A stretch of 64,000 nucleotides of DNA from Ailurus styani (taxonomy: Eukaryota > Chordata > Mammalia > Carnivora > Ailuridae), in the NCBI GenBank assembly GCA_002007465.1, contig LNAC01000136.1, positions 310,001 to 374,000 of the forward strand, read 5' to 3'. Both the position numbers and the translations under genes were made by a program. Shown piece after piece: positions 1-9,784 of this stretch; within the stretch, counting starts at the first letter, position 1; every line of letters starts with the position of its first letter. Below the pieces are notes generated by a model. That model worked only from the letters and a program-made list of their open reading frames with translations. It was not told the origin of the DNA and searched no databases.

Positions 1-137
1 TGAAGTCTGGAATTGTGATACCTCCAGTTTCTGTTTTTCTTTTTCAAGATTGCTTTGGCTATTCAGGGTCTTTTTTGGTCCCATACAAATTTTAGGATTG
101 TTTGTTCTAGTTCTGTGAAAAATGCTGTTGGTGTTTT

Positions 138-147
138 TTTTTTTTTT
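138..147 (-). repeat. Tail-only poly(T) insertion flanked by a 15-bp duplication
   Basis: The 15-mer tgctgttggtgtttt occurs at 123-137 and again at 148-162, separated only by T residues. The related LINE-1 at 62041-62060 has a single copy of the site and no T tract. This is the structure expected if only a poly(A) tail (minus strand) was retrotransposed and a target-site duplication made. Replication slippage is the alternative. Confidence 0.6.
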
Positions 148-607
148 TGCTGTTGGTGTTTTGATAGGGATTGTATTAAATCTGTAGATTGCTTTGGCTA
201 GTGTGGATATTACAACAATATTTGTTTTTCTAATCCACGAGCAGGGAATATCTTTTCATTTGTTCATTTCATCCTCAATTTTTTCATCAATATTTTATGG
301 TTTTCAGAATATAGGTCTTTCACCTCTTTGGTTAAATTTATTCCTAGGCATTTTATTGTTTTTGGTGCAATTGTAAATGGGATTATTTTCTTAGTTTCTC
401 CTTCTGTTACTTCATTATTTGTGTGTAAAATGCAATGGATTTCTGTATATTGATTTTTTTTATCCTACAACCTTACCGAATTCATTTATCAGTTCTAGCA
501 GTTTTTTGGTGGAGTCTTTCAGGTATTCTATATACAAATCATGTTGTCTTCAAATAGTGAGAGTTCTACTTCTTTTTTTCCAATTTGGGTGCCTTCTATT
601 TCTTTTT

Positions 608-633
608 TTTATTTTTGTTTTTAATTTTTTTTT
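608..633 (-). repeat. Second tail-like T-rich insertion with 15-bp duplication
   Basis: The 15-mer cttctatttcttttt is present at 593-607 and 634-648 and brackets a 26-base tract of T broken by single A and G residues, such as a decayed poly(A) tail would show on the minus strand. The surrounding LINE-1 reads through correctly if the tract and one copy are removed. Confidence 0.55.
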
Positions 634-1009
634 CTTCTATTTCTTTTTGTCATTTGATTGCTGTGGCTAGGACTTCTAGTACTGTGTTGAATAGAAGTGG
701 TGAGAGTGGACATCCCTATCATGTCCCTGGTCCTTAGGGGAAAAACTCTTAGTTTTGAGTATGTTAGGTGTGGGTTTTTATAAATGGCCTTTATTATGTT
801 GAGGTCTGATTCCTCCAGATCTACTTTGTTGAGGGTTTTTATCATGAATTGATATTGTATTTCATCAAGTGCTTATTCTGCATGTATTGAAATGATCTTT
901 TGGTTTTTATCCTTTCTCTTATTGATATGATGTATCACATTGATTGATTTGTGAATACTGAACTACCCCTGCATTGGTAGAGGGACATGCTTTTTTGGTT
1001 AGTAAGGAA

Positions 1010-1215
1010 GAACTCTCCCAAAGGGTGATATTTAAGCTAAAACCTAAAACATGAGCCAGCTGGAAAAGGGAGAGGAGATATGGGGGTATTTCAGACAGAG
1101 GTAACAACAGGTGCAAAGGAGCCAGGCAGGAAAAACTTTGATGAAATAGAGAAACTGGGCCATACGAAGAAAAGCAAAATACATGAATAAGTAAAGGAAG
1201 GGGAAAACTTGAAAG
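1010..1215 (+). repeat. Fragment of an unnamed old dispersed repeat
   Basis: The stretch with 'ctggaaaagggagaggagatatggg', 'tttcagacagaggtaacaacaggtgcaaaggagccaggcagg' and 'gagaaactggg' matches in order the middle of the two longer copies at 7035 and 9785 ('caggcagaggaaataggaggtacaaaggc'). Purine-rich plus strand. I recognise the repeat as a common mammalian one but cannot name the family with confidence. Confidence 0.55.
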
Positions 1216-2285
1216 GTAAAATGTTTTACTCCATCTTCTGAAAGTACTGATTTTGGCCCTGAGAAAAATGCAGGTATTACTCAAAGAAGCCAAAGAGTTG
1301 CTTGGATGGAAAGAAAATAAATTGTAATCCTGTCTTCTTGTCACTTAGAAGGTTCCTAGAGGCTGAGTATGATGGTGCTCTCACAAACCTTAAGATCCAC
1401 TGGTTGAATGTGACTTCAGAGATGTTCAGACATCTTGTATACCAAAACCCAGATAAGAGAAGCCTACCCACTGCCTTTTGCTGAAAGTACTTATATAAAT
1501 AGTTCATTGTGGTTTTTATTCTTTGATGGTCATAAGGCTTTTTCTGGCACTCAAAGAGTTACATACCCATTCATCTGTCAACTGAAATAGAAATATTACT
1601 CAAGAAAGTGTTCACAGGCACATGTCTAAATAAATGCGGGTAAGACAAGTGAAAAATGGCTCAGTCTTACATACCCTCAGCATTCTAGGAAGCATGTGCA
1701 CATTTTAAAACTGATTGCCTTTCTAATTCTCTGTGTATCATATTGATGGTTTTAAAAAGAATTTACTGATTTCCTTGATGAAGAGTTTAGCAAATGCAGA
1801 ATTGAATCTTAATTTCTGAACACTTTGATTGCTTCTAATTGCCTTTTGTTTCTTTATGTGTCTCAGTTTAATACCGCAGAAAGCTTTTGAATCATTAACG
1901 CTGGAAACATAAGCCCACCACTTTATCACACAATAAGTAAATCATAGGCATTCAGGCTAGCCAGCAAATCTGACCTGGAAGTGTCTTTTCTAAGGTTCAG
2001 CTGGGAGATTTGTCTGTCTTCAGCCGCTTAAATCATTTGTCATCTTAGTGGAAATTTTCAGGATGCCCTTGCGGCTATAAATTTCCAGCCTAGTATGGAA
2101 ATTCGTTGCCCCATACCCATCTGAACATTCTAGATACGGAAGAAGCTTTAAGTTATATTCACTGTCTGAAACAGCAAGAGAATCTTAAAGTCCTCTTTTT
2201 GCAAACTGCTTCTCCTCCTTCTCCCCCAACCCAGCAGAAGTGATGGTATAATGGAAAGGTAGCCTTAAAATAACATATACCAAAG
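1216..2285. other. No recognised feature
   Basis: About 1.07 kb of AT-rich single-copy-looking sequence. Short open frames lie on both strands near 1300-1510, but neither has convincing codon bias, and an acceptor-like tcacttag near 1345 has no matching donor. I see no known repeat. Confidence 0.4.
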
Positions 2286-2530
2286 GTTATGGTTAGCTCT
2301 TAGCTTAAAAATACAAACTTCAGAATTAGATCTGGATTCAAATCCAGACTCCCTGCTTTTAGTTGTATGCCCTGGGAAAGTTATTTATTCCCTCCGAGAC
2401 TCAGATTCTTCATATAAAGAATGGAGGGAATAATCTCTTATCTCATATGGCTGCTATAAGAATCAAACAAGGTAATATACATAAAATATAGAGCCTAGTT
2501 CTCAGTACATAAGAGCTCATGAAACTTACC
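2286..2530 (+). mobile_element. MIR SINE, near full length
   Basis: Landmarks in MIR order: 'tctggattcaaatccagactccctg', 'gccctgggaaagttatttattccctc', 'gactcagattcttcatataaagaatggaggg', 'ctgctataagaatcaaa' and a terminal 'ctcagtacataagagctcatgaa'. Strongly diverged, as expected for this ancient tRNA-derived family. Confidence 0.8.
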
Positions 2531-2665
2531 AATTTACAGGTAAGGAAACTCGTATATCTGTGATATATCTAAGAGGCCACACACTTGTCCAACGTGTCAT
2601 GGAATGACTGGTACAAAGCCATAGATTTGAAGGCCCTTGATTTTCACACCAGAGTTTATTCTGCT
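2531..2665 (-). mobile_element. MIR/L2-type fragment, antisense
   Basis: Reads as the complement of a MIR core: 'caggtaaggaaactcg', 'aagaggccacacacttgtcc', then a diverged 'agccatagatttgaaggccc'. It abuts a sense MIR end to end. Confidence 0.5.
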
Positions 2666-3395
2666 CTAAATGCTCAAGTACTTTGATTGTTTTTCAAGTG
2701 ATAAGTGGAGAATTGTTCCTCCTGCTTCCTTATTTTTCTGATCACTTACAGTTTTGATTCTAGCTTGCTATAATGTGAGCCTTAAGCTAACTGATATACT
2801 CATCTGAAAAAATATGAAAACAGTGTAAAATAATTAGAAGGTGAAAAACCTAACTGGAAAAGAAATATTCTGAGAACAGGGCACAAAATAGTGAGAAGAA
2901 ATACATATGCAAAAACCTGTAGAATAATGGCTTTGTTTTGAGTGATGATACTTTTCTTTTTAATTTGCTAAAGGAATTTTTCCAGGAAAAAATGATTTTT
3001 GATGCAAAGTCTAATAATATTTGGTCTTTGTATATGTATGTATGTTTATATTACCAAAAAATGTTTTTAAGAAGCTTTTTCCCCCTAAATGTTTCAGCTA
3101 AACAAGAAGAGTGTGTAGAAGGGGGAAGGAGGAGAGACCTAGTGCTGTTTTCCCCGTGACAGGAGGGATTTTCCCAAGAAATAGAAGATGGATGCCACCT
3201 TGTTCCCACTGCCAAAAGGAGTTCCACTGAAGTCCAAAGCCAAAGAGGGAAGTGAGTAAGTAATTCCTGCTGATAGCTAGAACAGTAAACCCGGAGTTGA
3301 GGAGGAGCTTTCCCCTCTTGTGCTAGTTCAACATTATTTCAGCCTTGTTTTCTTGGGTCCCCAGCCTCTTGCCCTTGGTATCACCAATCCAGCCC
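2666..3395. other. No recognised feature
   Basis: AT-rich sequence with runs of A and T and no repeat that I can place. A short frame beginning with ATG at 3189 reaches a gtgagt-like site near 3252, but nothing upstream or downstream supports an exon. Confidence 0.35.
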
Positions 3396-3540
3396 TGACC
3401 TGGGAGGGCATAGTCCGGGACCTCTCGGAGCCTGTGGGCCCCAGTAAAACTTACTGGAAATGTGACAGCAGTAATAGGACTGCTGTGGTTCCTTGGATCA
3501 TATTAAGTGAGATTCCTATTTTATCCATATTTACATAAGC
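3396..3540 (+). mobile_element. Probable MIR 3' half
   Basis: 'gggacctctcggagcctgtgggccccag', 'aaaacttactggaaatgtgacagcagtaatagga' and 'gatcatattaagtgagat' match the MIR sequence after its core (cctctctgagcctcagtttcc ... gaggattaaatgag) with several substitutions. Confidence 0.5.
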
Positions 3541-3599
3541 AAAATGTGCTAGTAACTACAAATAATACAAGTAATATGAAATGTTAGAGTTTCTCTTCA

Positions 3600-5235
3600 C
3601 CCATAGCACTTGGTATCTTGCTTTTTTCACTTGACCATATGTCTTGGAACTCTCACGTAGTAAATATAAATCTACCTCATTTTTTCCCCCAATCATCATA
3701 TAGTATTCTACAATATAAATACACAAAATTCATTTAACTATTCCCTAATTGAGGCAAATTTCTGCCCTTTTCCCATTGTTCTTTATTATAAATAAATCTG
3801 CAAAGACTGTATTTATTTTTTATTTTTTTTTTTTAAAAGACTTTTATTTATTCATTTGACACAGAGAGAGATTACAAGTAGGCAGAGAGGCAGGCAGAGA
3901 GAGAGGAGAGAGGAAGCAGGCTCCCTGCTGAGCAGAGAGCCCGATGTGGGCCTCGATCCCAGGACCCTGGGATCATGACCTGAGCCGAAGGCAGCGGCTT
4001 TAACCCACTGAGCCACCCAGGCGCCCAAGACTGTATTTATTTTTGAACATGAATGAATGTTTCAAAAGAATAAATTCTTAGAAATGGAATTCAGAATTCC
4101 AAGGATATGCTTATTTTAAATTTTAATAGCTATTTTTAAGTTGCCATTCAAAAAAGTTTGTATTAATGTATCCTATTACAAACTGTATGGAAATCACCCA
4201 TTTCCACCTGATAATACTGGTGTCAATCTATTCTTCACAACCTGGTTGGTTATAAAGTGTACCTCATTGCTTATTTTGCATTTCCTTTATTAGTTTTGAG
4301 ACTAAGCAACTCATTAAATTTTATCGTTCTTTTGTGTGTGTGAACTGTCTCTTTATTTCTTTTAACCAGTTTTATATCTTATCCTTTTCAATAATTTTGG
4401 GAGATTTTAATTGATTTTGTATATTTTGTTTTATATATTTTGCAGAAATTTTCAGGGGGTCCTTTTATTTGGGGGTCTTTTGTCATACAGATCTTTCAGT
4501 CTGTTCAAAATAAGACCCTTTTATTAATGGCTTCTAGAATTTATGTCTTTCTTAGGAAGGCCTTCATTACCATCTCCCCAAACATTATAAAAGCTGATGT
4601 ACTAAAATTTACTGTAGTTCCTTCCTGATTTTTTTTTTTTTAATTGGCGTTTAGAATTTAATGCATTTGGATTTTGTGTGTATGATGTGATACCGGCATC
4701 CAAATTAAATCTTTTTCTGGTTTCCCAACCCTTTCAATATAGTTTTTGAATAGTCTGTCCTTTTTGTTCTGATTTGAAATGCATGTTCCTTTGTTTTTGA
4801 TTTTCCTTTTTCAGTTCAGTTTGTTCATGTCTTTATTCTACCAGTACAATATTATTTAACATAAACCTAGTATATTTTGATAACTGAAAAGTCAGGTCCT
4901 TCCTCCTTTTTCTCCCTGCCCCCGTCCCTCAAATTTTATTGCTTGTTCTTGTGCATTTTCTCTTCCACATGAACTCTAAAGTCAGCTTATCAAGTTCAGT
5001 AAATCTCCTGTTGGGATTTTTATTAGGATGGCATTGAATTTATGGATTAATTTAGAAAGGTGACATCTTTATAATATTGGCTCTTTCATTCAGAAACATG
5101 TATAGCTTTCTATCCATCAGGTCTTCTTTTATATCTTTCATAAAATTTTATAGTTTCTTCACGTGGACCTTGCATTGTTCTTGTTGGTTTATTCCTAGAG
5201 GATTGATTTTAAAGCTTATGTTGCTACTGGGAATG
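3600..5235 (-). mobile_element. Very old LINE-1, antisense, split by a SINE
   Basis: The T-rich plus strand carries antisense ORF2 landmarks: 'aggaaggccttcattacc', 'gtgataccggcatcc', 'gttgggatttttattaggatggcattgaattt' and 'tattcctagaggattgatttt'. The order is that of a minus-strand element and divergence is high (L1M- or HAL1-age). It is interrupted at 3821-4026 by a young SINE. No coding capacity remains. Confidence 0.75.
3821..4026 (-). mobile_element. CAN-SINE, mustelid type, with perfect 18-bp TSD
   Basis: Antisense copy: T tail, 'attacaagtaggcagagaggcaggcagag', complement of box B region 'gggcctcgatcccaggaccc', and head 'ttaacccactgagccacccaggcgccc'. The 18-mer aagactgtatttattttt is repeated exactly at 3803-3820 and 4027-4044. 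The perfect TSD and low divergence mark it as one of the youngest insertions here. Confidence 0.97.
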
Positions 5236-5520
5236 GGCTCTTTAGATTTTGGGTTTCTGCAGAGAAAAGAGTATGAGAATGAAAAGAAAGTAGGAGCTGA
5301 AAGAACAGGAGAGGGAAGAAAAAGAAAAATTAGAAAGGGAAGATAAGATGATGAACAAGGAAGACAGAGAGGAGAAATTTGGTGGGGTTTTTTTGAGTAC
5401 CTATCATGTGACGTGCCCTATGATGGAGGCGTTCATGAGCACCATCTCACACACTCTTCCCGCCAGGTGTGTCATCTGAGAAAAGTGAAGCTTAAAAAGG
5501 TCAGCAAGGAAGCCTAGAAC
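5236..5520. other. Purine-rich stretch and possible L2/MIR remnant
   Basis: 5260-5385 is almost pure A and G on the plus strand (gaaaagaaagtaggagc and similar). 5395-5500 ('gagtacctatcatgtgacgtgccct', 'cagcaccatctcacacactcttcc') looks like a decayed MIR3/L2 fragment. Family not certain. Confidence 0.35.
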
Positions 5521-5529
5521 AGGAAATGG

Positions 5530-5675
5530 AAAGGGAACAGTTTTGGAGTGAAATCTGGGAACTGCTCCCAGATTCTAATCTCACCAGCTGTGTGATTTTG
5601 CTCCAGTTACCTAATTACATTTCTCATTTGGAAAATTTGAATAATATCTGCTCCCGTGATTGTGCGGATTAATTG
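5530..5675 (+). mobile_element. MIR SINE
   Basis: 'ctgctcccagattctaatctcaccagctgtgtgattttgctccagttacctaat' followed by 'tcatttggaaaatttgaataatatctgctcc' and 'gcggattaattgg' follows the MIR core and 3' region in sense orientation. Confidence 0.75.
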
Positions 5676-6429
5676 GAATCAAGGATCTGAAGTCTCTGCT
5701 CGTTAGATGCTTCTCTAGGTGAGTGCCGGTTCCCATCCATGAGCCCATTCCTTCCTGCCATGACAGGGAGTCCCAGAGTCCCAGAATCGGCTCAAGATGG
5801 CAAGGAGCCTTCAGGTTAATATGCAAAGTGGTTTTTATTCCCTGAGTCCATAACATCCAGGAACGCATACCTAACATTCTTAAGAAACATTGTACGAGAA
5901 ACAGTCATTAGATACTGTGATCTGAGTCTGAAAAAAAAAATCACATAAACCTAAAAAAAACCAAACAAACCCATTTTCACAAAAGGAGGCATTGTTGAAA
6001 TGTGAATCCGTATTCAAGCCCAAATCCCCAATGAGAAACACCCTCTATTTCTACCCGAACAATAGTCCCTTGTCCCAAGACAATGCTGTCTGCATAGCCC
6101 TGGAAAGTATCAAATCCCCATGGTGATGGCAACGGTTTCTCCTAGGGATACTGGAAACAGTGTCTGGAGGAGCCACAGCACCTGACCCAGGGCTTTGGCC
6201 ATTGAAAGGAGACTCGTTCCCATCCTAAACAGTAGGAAAAACAGAATTGGCCCCTATGTCCTGGCTATGCCTTTGTTTGCTGTACGGCTCTGATCCTCTG
6301 GAGAAGTTGTGCTTATGAAATGTGAGTCTGAAGTCAAGAGAGGTAAATTGGGCATACTGAAATGTTCTCTTCTAGGCACCATGCACATTTGTTCCCAACG
6401 CATTATTCTTACTCATCACGAAAATGTAT
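5676..6429. other. No recognised feature
   Basis: Mixed-composition sequence with an A run at 5929-5940. I see no repeat family, RNA gene or plausible exon. A minus-strand frame at 5611-5877 overlaps the MIR and is not convincing. Confidence 0.35.
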
Positions 6430-6575
6430 GACCTGGCCTGGATGGAAATCCCTGCTCTGAGCCTTATTTCCCTCATCTGAAAAATGGGGTTAATAACAAG
6501 GATCTCAAAGGATTGCTGTGATGATTAAATCACACAAATGTAAAATTATGCCCAGTGAAAATCCAAAGTGTTCTA
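6430..6575 (+). mobile_element. MIR 3' half
   Basis: 'gagccttatttccctcatctgaaaaatggggttaataacaaggatctcaaaggattgctgtgatgattaaat' is a clear MIR match, and 'gcccagtgaaaatccaaagtg' is a weak terminus. Confidence 0.78.
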
Positions 6576-7034
6576 TCATCATATAGGAAACTGCATTCAT
6601 AGCCAATGAATGTTTTTAATGGTTCTGCGTTTCACTATTCGAGGGGAAATCTGATTTCTGCAATAAAGCCAAATGTCATATGATACTGGGACTAGTAAAT
6701 AATGCATGTAATTAAGTTGAGCAACTGTATTTTTTTTTTACTTTTTTTAAAGGTAGGATCTCTCTTAAATATTGAGACTGGTTTCCATATGTGACCTGTA
6801 AATTGACCTCAACCCATCAGATCTATATCCAAATTATATCCAGAAGCCAGTCACTTCTGACCACCTCCTCTGCGACAGCCTGTTCAAATCCAAGCCATTG
6901 TCATCATTCTCCAGATTATTTTAAGTAGTGTCCTCCTAAATGATTTCCCTACTTCCTGACTATTTTCCCTAAAAATATTTTGAACACTGACAGTATCATT
7001 GGAATAAATGTATTGTCTCTCTAGAGGGATGTTT
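6576..7034. other. No recognised feature
   Basis: AT-rich sequence with a T-run at 6731. No repeat or gene signal that I can defend. Confidence 0.35.
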
Positions 7035-8530
7035 TGGCCATCACTTAGATATTCACTCAGTTAACAAATATTTATGAAGCTCCTAACATATGCCAGCATT
7101 TTTATAGGCTCTGATGATACAGCAATGAACACAACATACACAGATCCCTGCCTCATAGAGCATTTATTTATTAGGTGCAATGAGTACTTAACAAACAAGT
7201 ACAAAATACGCTATGCCAGAAGGTGATGGGCACTATGGAGAAAAATAGTGTAGAACAAGGGAGGGAAATGGAGCACAGGAGTGGGAGTGGAAAGTGTGGT
7301 TTTTAAATTTAAATATGGTGGCTGGAAAAAGTCCTCTGATGAGCTGACATTTGAGCAGAGACTGGAAGGAGAAGTGGGAGAGGGCCACATGGTTATGGAG
7401 AGGATAATGGAGAGAAGGGAGTGGAGATGGTGTTTCAGGCAGAGGAAATAGGAGGTACAAAGGCAAAGCAGAGAGGCCAGACTGGCTTGGCACAGCGAAG
7501 AGGAGAATAGAGAGGTGGTTACACATATGGTGGGAATGGGAAAGCGATCGCAATGATGACTGCAGGCCTTCATGAGGACTCAGGTTCCTACTCAGACGAG
7601 TTGGAAAGCCACTGGAGGATTGTGAGGAAAGAGGTGACCATGATCTGATTTACATTTTTAAAGGATCATTCTGGCTAACCACTTCTGTAGAGCAGTGGTT
7701 CTCAAGCTTGAATATGCATCTGTCACCTCCAAGAGCTTGTTACAACACAGTTGCTGCATCCATCCCCAGAGTTTTTGATTGAATAGGTCTGGTGTGATGC
7801 AGGAGAATTTGCATTTCTAGCAAGTTCCTAGGTGATGCCAGTGCTGCTGGTCTGGGACCACACTGTGAGGAAAACTGGTGAACAGAATAGTTTGTAGGAG
7901 ATGGAATAGTTGAGGCAGGAGAGCTAACTAGGGGCCTATTTGCAGTAATCCAGAAAAAAGGATGATGATGGCTTCAGTTCAACTAGGTGGTAGCAGAAGA
8001 GTGGTAAGAAGAGATTAGATTCTGGGTAGAATTTGGGTATAGATACAATGGAATTTGCTGAAGCATTGAATCTGGAGCATTATGAAAGAAAGAAATGAGT
8101 CCAGGGTTTAGATTAAGCACCTAGATGAATGGAATTACCATTTACTGAGATGTCAAAGATTTAGGTAGGGTATCAGGCTTAGTCTGGGGAAGTGTTGGAC
8201 TTGATGTGCCTGTTAGGGATCCAAGTGGAGATGCCAGTCAAGCCTTTCTTTTAGAAGAGTTTAGAATTCAGGAGAGAATTCTGGGCTGGAGGTAGAAAGG
8301 CATGTGTTAGCAGCATGTAGATGACTTCAAGAAGCCTGGCTGAGATCATCACTGGAGAGAATGAAGGTAGAGAAGAGGTTCAATGCTTGATGCTGTAGCA
8401 GTCAGTCCAGGGGTCAGAAGTCAGGGCAGGGGAGGGACCAGAAATGAGACTGGGAAGTGATCAGGGAGTGAAAGGAAAACCTGGAGAGTGTGGGGACCCG
8501 GATGTCAAGGGAAGCAAGTATTTTAACATA
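7035..8530 (+). repeat. Long copy of an unnamed old dispersed repeat, split by MER5A
   Basis: The copy starts 'cactcagttaacaaatatttatgaagctcc', passes 'gatgatacagcaatgaacacaac', 'aggtgatgggcactatggag', 'tgacatttgagcagagactgg', 'gaaagccactggaggattgtgagg', 'catgatctgatttaca', and after the MER5A resumes with 'cagtaatccag ... gatgatggcttc', 'atttactgagatgtcaaa', 'tgcctgttagggatccaagtggagatgcc'. The same series occurs at 9785-11885. Open frames in it (two overlapping minus-strand frames at 7211-7573) are by-products of its purine-rich strand. It is an old mammalian interspersed repeat, family name uncertain. Confidence 0.75.
7693..7885 (+). mobile_element. MER5A, hAT-Charlie nonautonomous DNA transposon
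   Basis: Begins 'cagtggttctcaagcttgaatatgcatc', contains 'ccagagtttttgattgaataggtctgg', 'gagaatttgcatttctagcaagttcctaggtgatgcc' and ends 'ggaccacactgtgaggaaaactgg', the recognised MER5A order with decayed terminal inverted repeats. It interrupts the surrounding repeat, so it is younger than that copy. Confidence 0.9.
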
Positions 8531-9284
8531 TTCAGGTGCATTTGCTTATGAAACCACCTTGTCATAATAGTTACCACCAGGCATCCTTTGTGAAGGAGAT
8601 ACTGCGTACCATGGAAATGCCAATTTCTGAAGTGGTTCCTGATGGATAAATTATCCCCACAGGAAAAGACAGTTACCTTGACTGAAATTTCATAAGCGCG
8701 CGCGCACACACACACACACATACACACTTTTAAGCTGATTTTACTGTTGCAACCAAAAAAACACACCACTGACACAGTTTAATCATTGACATGGACTAGA
8801 ATCTTCTCTTTCATCTTTGAGCATTCTGTCTAGCTGACTTTTGTCTTTGAAGCAAATTGTCCAATTCTGAGGGTTGGAGTTATATGTGTGATCAGACTGC
8901 TGGGAATTTGTGTTCTTGGCACCTCCCCCTTTATTTTCTGATATTAATTCTTGGAAACCTCTGGTTTTTTAACACAACCTCAGGTGCCCCAGCTCCCTGA
9001 AGTACTTTCTACATGAAGCTGTCATTTGCTTCTCTTGTGAGAATTACAGAGACATTCTGGTAATTCAGGATGCACTGAGCAGAGCCATTGGTTGCATCCC
9101 TTATCAAGGTACAGCTGATGGCAAGCCAGCCTTACTCAGTAACCTAGTTAACGAAAACTCATTTCGCAGACTTTGTACATTGCTTCTTTTTGTGAGTTGC
9201 AGCTCAACTTTAAACCTGTGGAGTATGTAAAAAATATACCCCACAGACCATGTATTGCCTTTGTAAGAAAAAAATACTACTTGT
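8531..9284. other. No recognised feature apart from a microsatellite
   Basis: Single-copy-looking sequence. Apart from the alternating purine-pyrimidine tract at 8694-8728 there is nothing assignable. Confidence 0.35.
8694..8728. repeat. (CG)n-(CA)n alternating dinucleotide tract
   Basis: A short gcgcgcgcg run continues directly into cacacacacac with one t interruption. It is an alternating purine-pyrimidine tract with several CpGs, unusual in otherwise CpG-poor DNA. Confidence 0.9.
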
Positions 9285-9483
9285 GGGCGCCTGGGTGGCT
9301 CAGTGGGTTAATGCCTCTGCCTTCGGCTCAGGTCATGATCTCAGGGTCCTGGGATCGAGGCCCGCATCGGGCTCCCTGCTCAGCGGGGAGCCTGCTTCCC
9401 CCTCTCTCTCTCTGCCTGCCTCTCTGCCTCCTTGTGATCTCTCTCCCTCTGTGAAATAAATAAATAAAATCTTTAAAAAAAAA
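9285..9483 (+). mobile_element. CAN-SINE, mustelid type
   Basis: Head 'gggcgcctgggtggctcagtgggttaatgcc', box B region 'gggatcgaggcccgcatcggg', body 'tctctgcctgcctctctgcctccttgtgatc', tail AAATAAATAAATAAAATCTTT. The flank aatactacttgt occurs on both sides (9273-9284 and 9484-9495) as TSD. Confidence 0.96.
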
Positions 9484-9495
9484 AATACTACTTGT

Positions 9496-9784
9496 AACTC
9501 AGCATTACGCTCCCCAGATAAATTGGGTAGAGAAGACAATGCCCAGCATTGTGGGTGTTACGGGTGGTGAAGGGGTGACTGATACGCACAGCTCATTGTT
9601 GCATGTTCCCTCTTAAAAGGGGGACTGTAGGTGCTGGTACTCAGCACACCTCCCCGTAGAAGATGCCCAAACAGATTGCATGGAGCTATCATCTGCTTCT
9701 CTATAAGGAGAAAACAATTGTTTATTATTCAGGTTTACTTACCAAATGGGATGTTGAAATACTAGGACTAGGTATGTAACCTTT
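9496..9784. other. No recognised feature
   Basis: Under 300 bases of unassigned sequence between a SINE and an old repeat. Confidence 0.35.

Larger units (their letters stand above)
1..960 (-). mobile_element. LINE-1 fragment, ORF2 region, antisense
   Basis: The plus strand reads as the complement of the carnivore LINE-1 ORF2 3' half: the 'ggaattgtgatacctcc', 'tttggctattcagggtc' and 'attgctgtggctagg' blocks occur in the order expected for a minus-strand element. It runs off the left edge and breaks near 960. Many stops and indels mean it is dead. It is older than the copy at 61500-63631, which shares the first 400 bases. Two short T-rich insertions lie inside it (see separate entries). Open frames on the plus strand here are chance products of this repeat. 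Confidence 0.93.

Noticed and set aside
7211..7573. Two overlapping minus-strand frames of 106-120 codons
   Set aside because: Complement of the purine-rich old repeat; the other copy of the repeat does not keep the frame.
9285..9360. tRNA gene in SINE heads
   Set aside because: The heads derive from a tRNA and keep box A/B-like words, but no cloverleaf can form; they are SINE promoters.
9250..9539. Overlapping frames at SINEs (here and at 18049, 18952, 30453, 46445, 50421, 56567) with shared GWLSGL/WDRGPH-like peptides
   Set aside because: The similar peptides come from translating the same SINE, not from a protein family.
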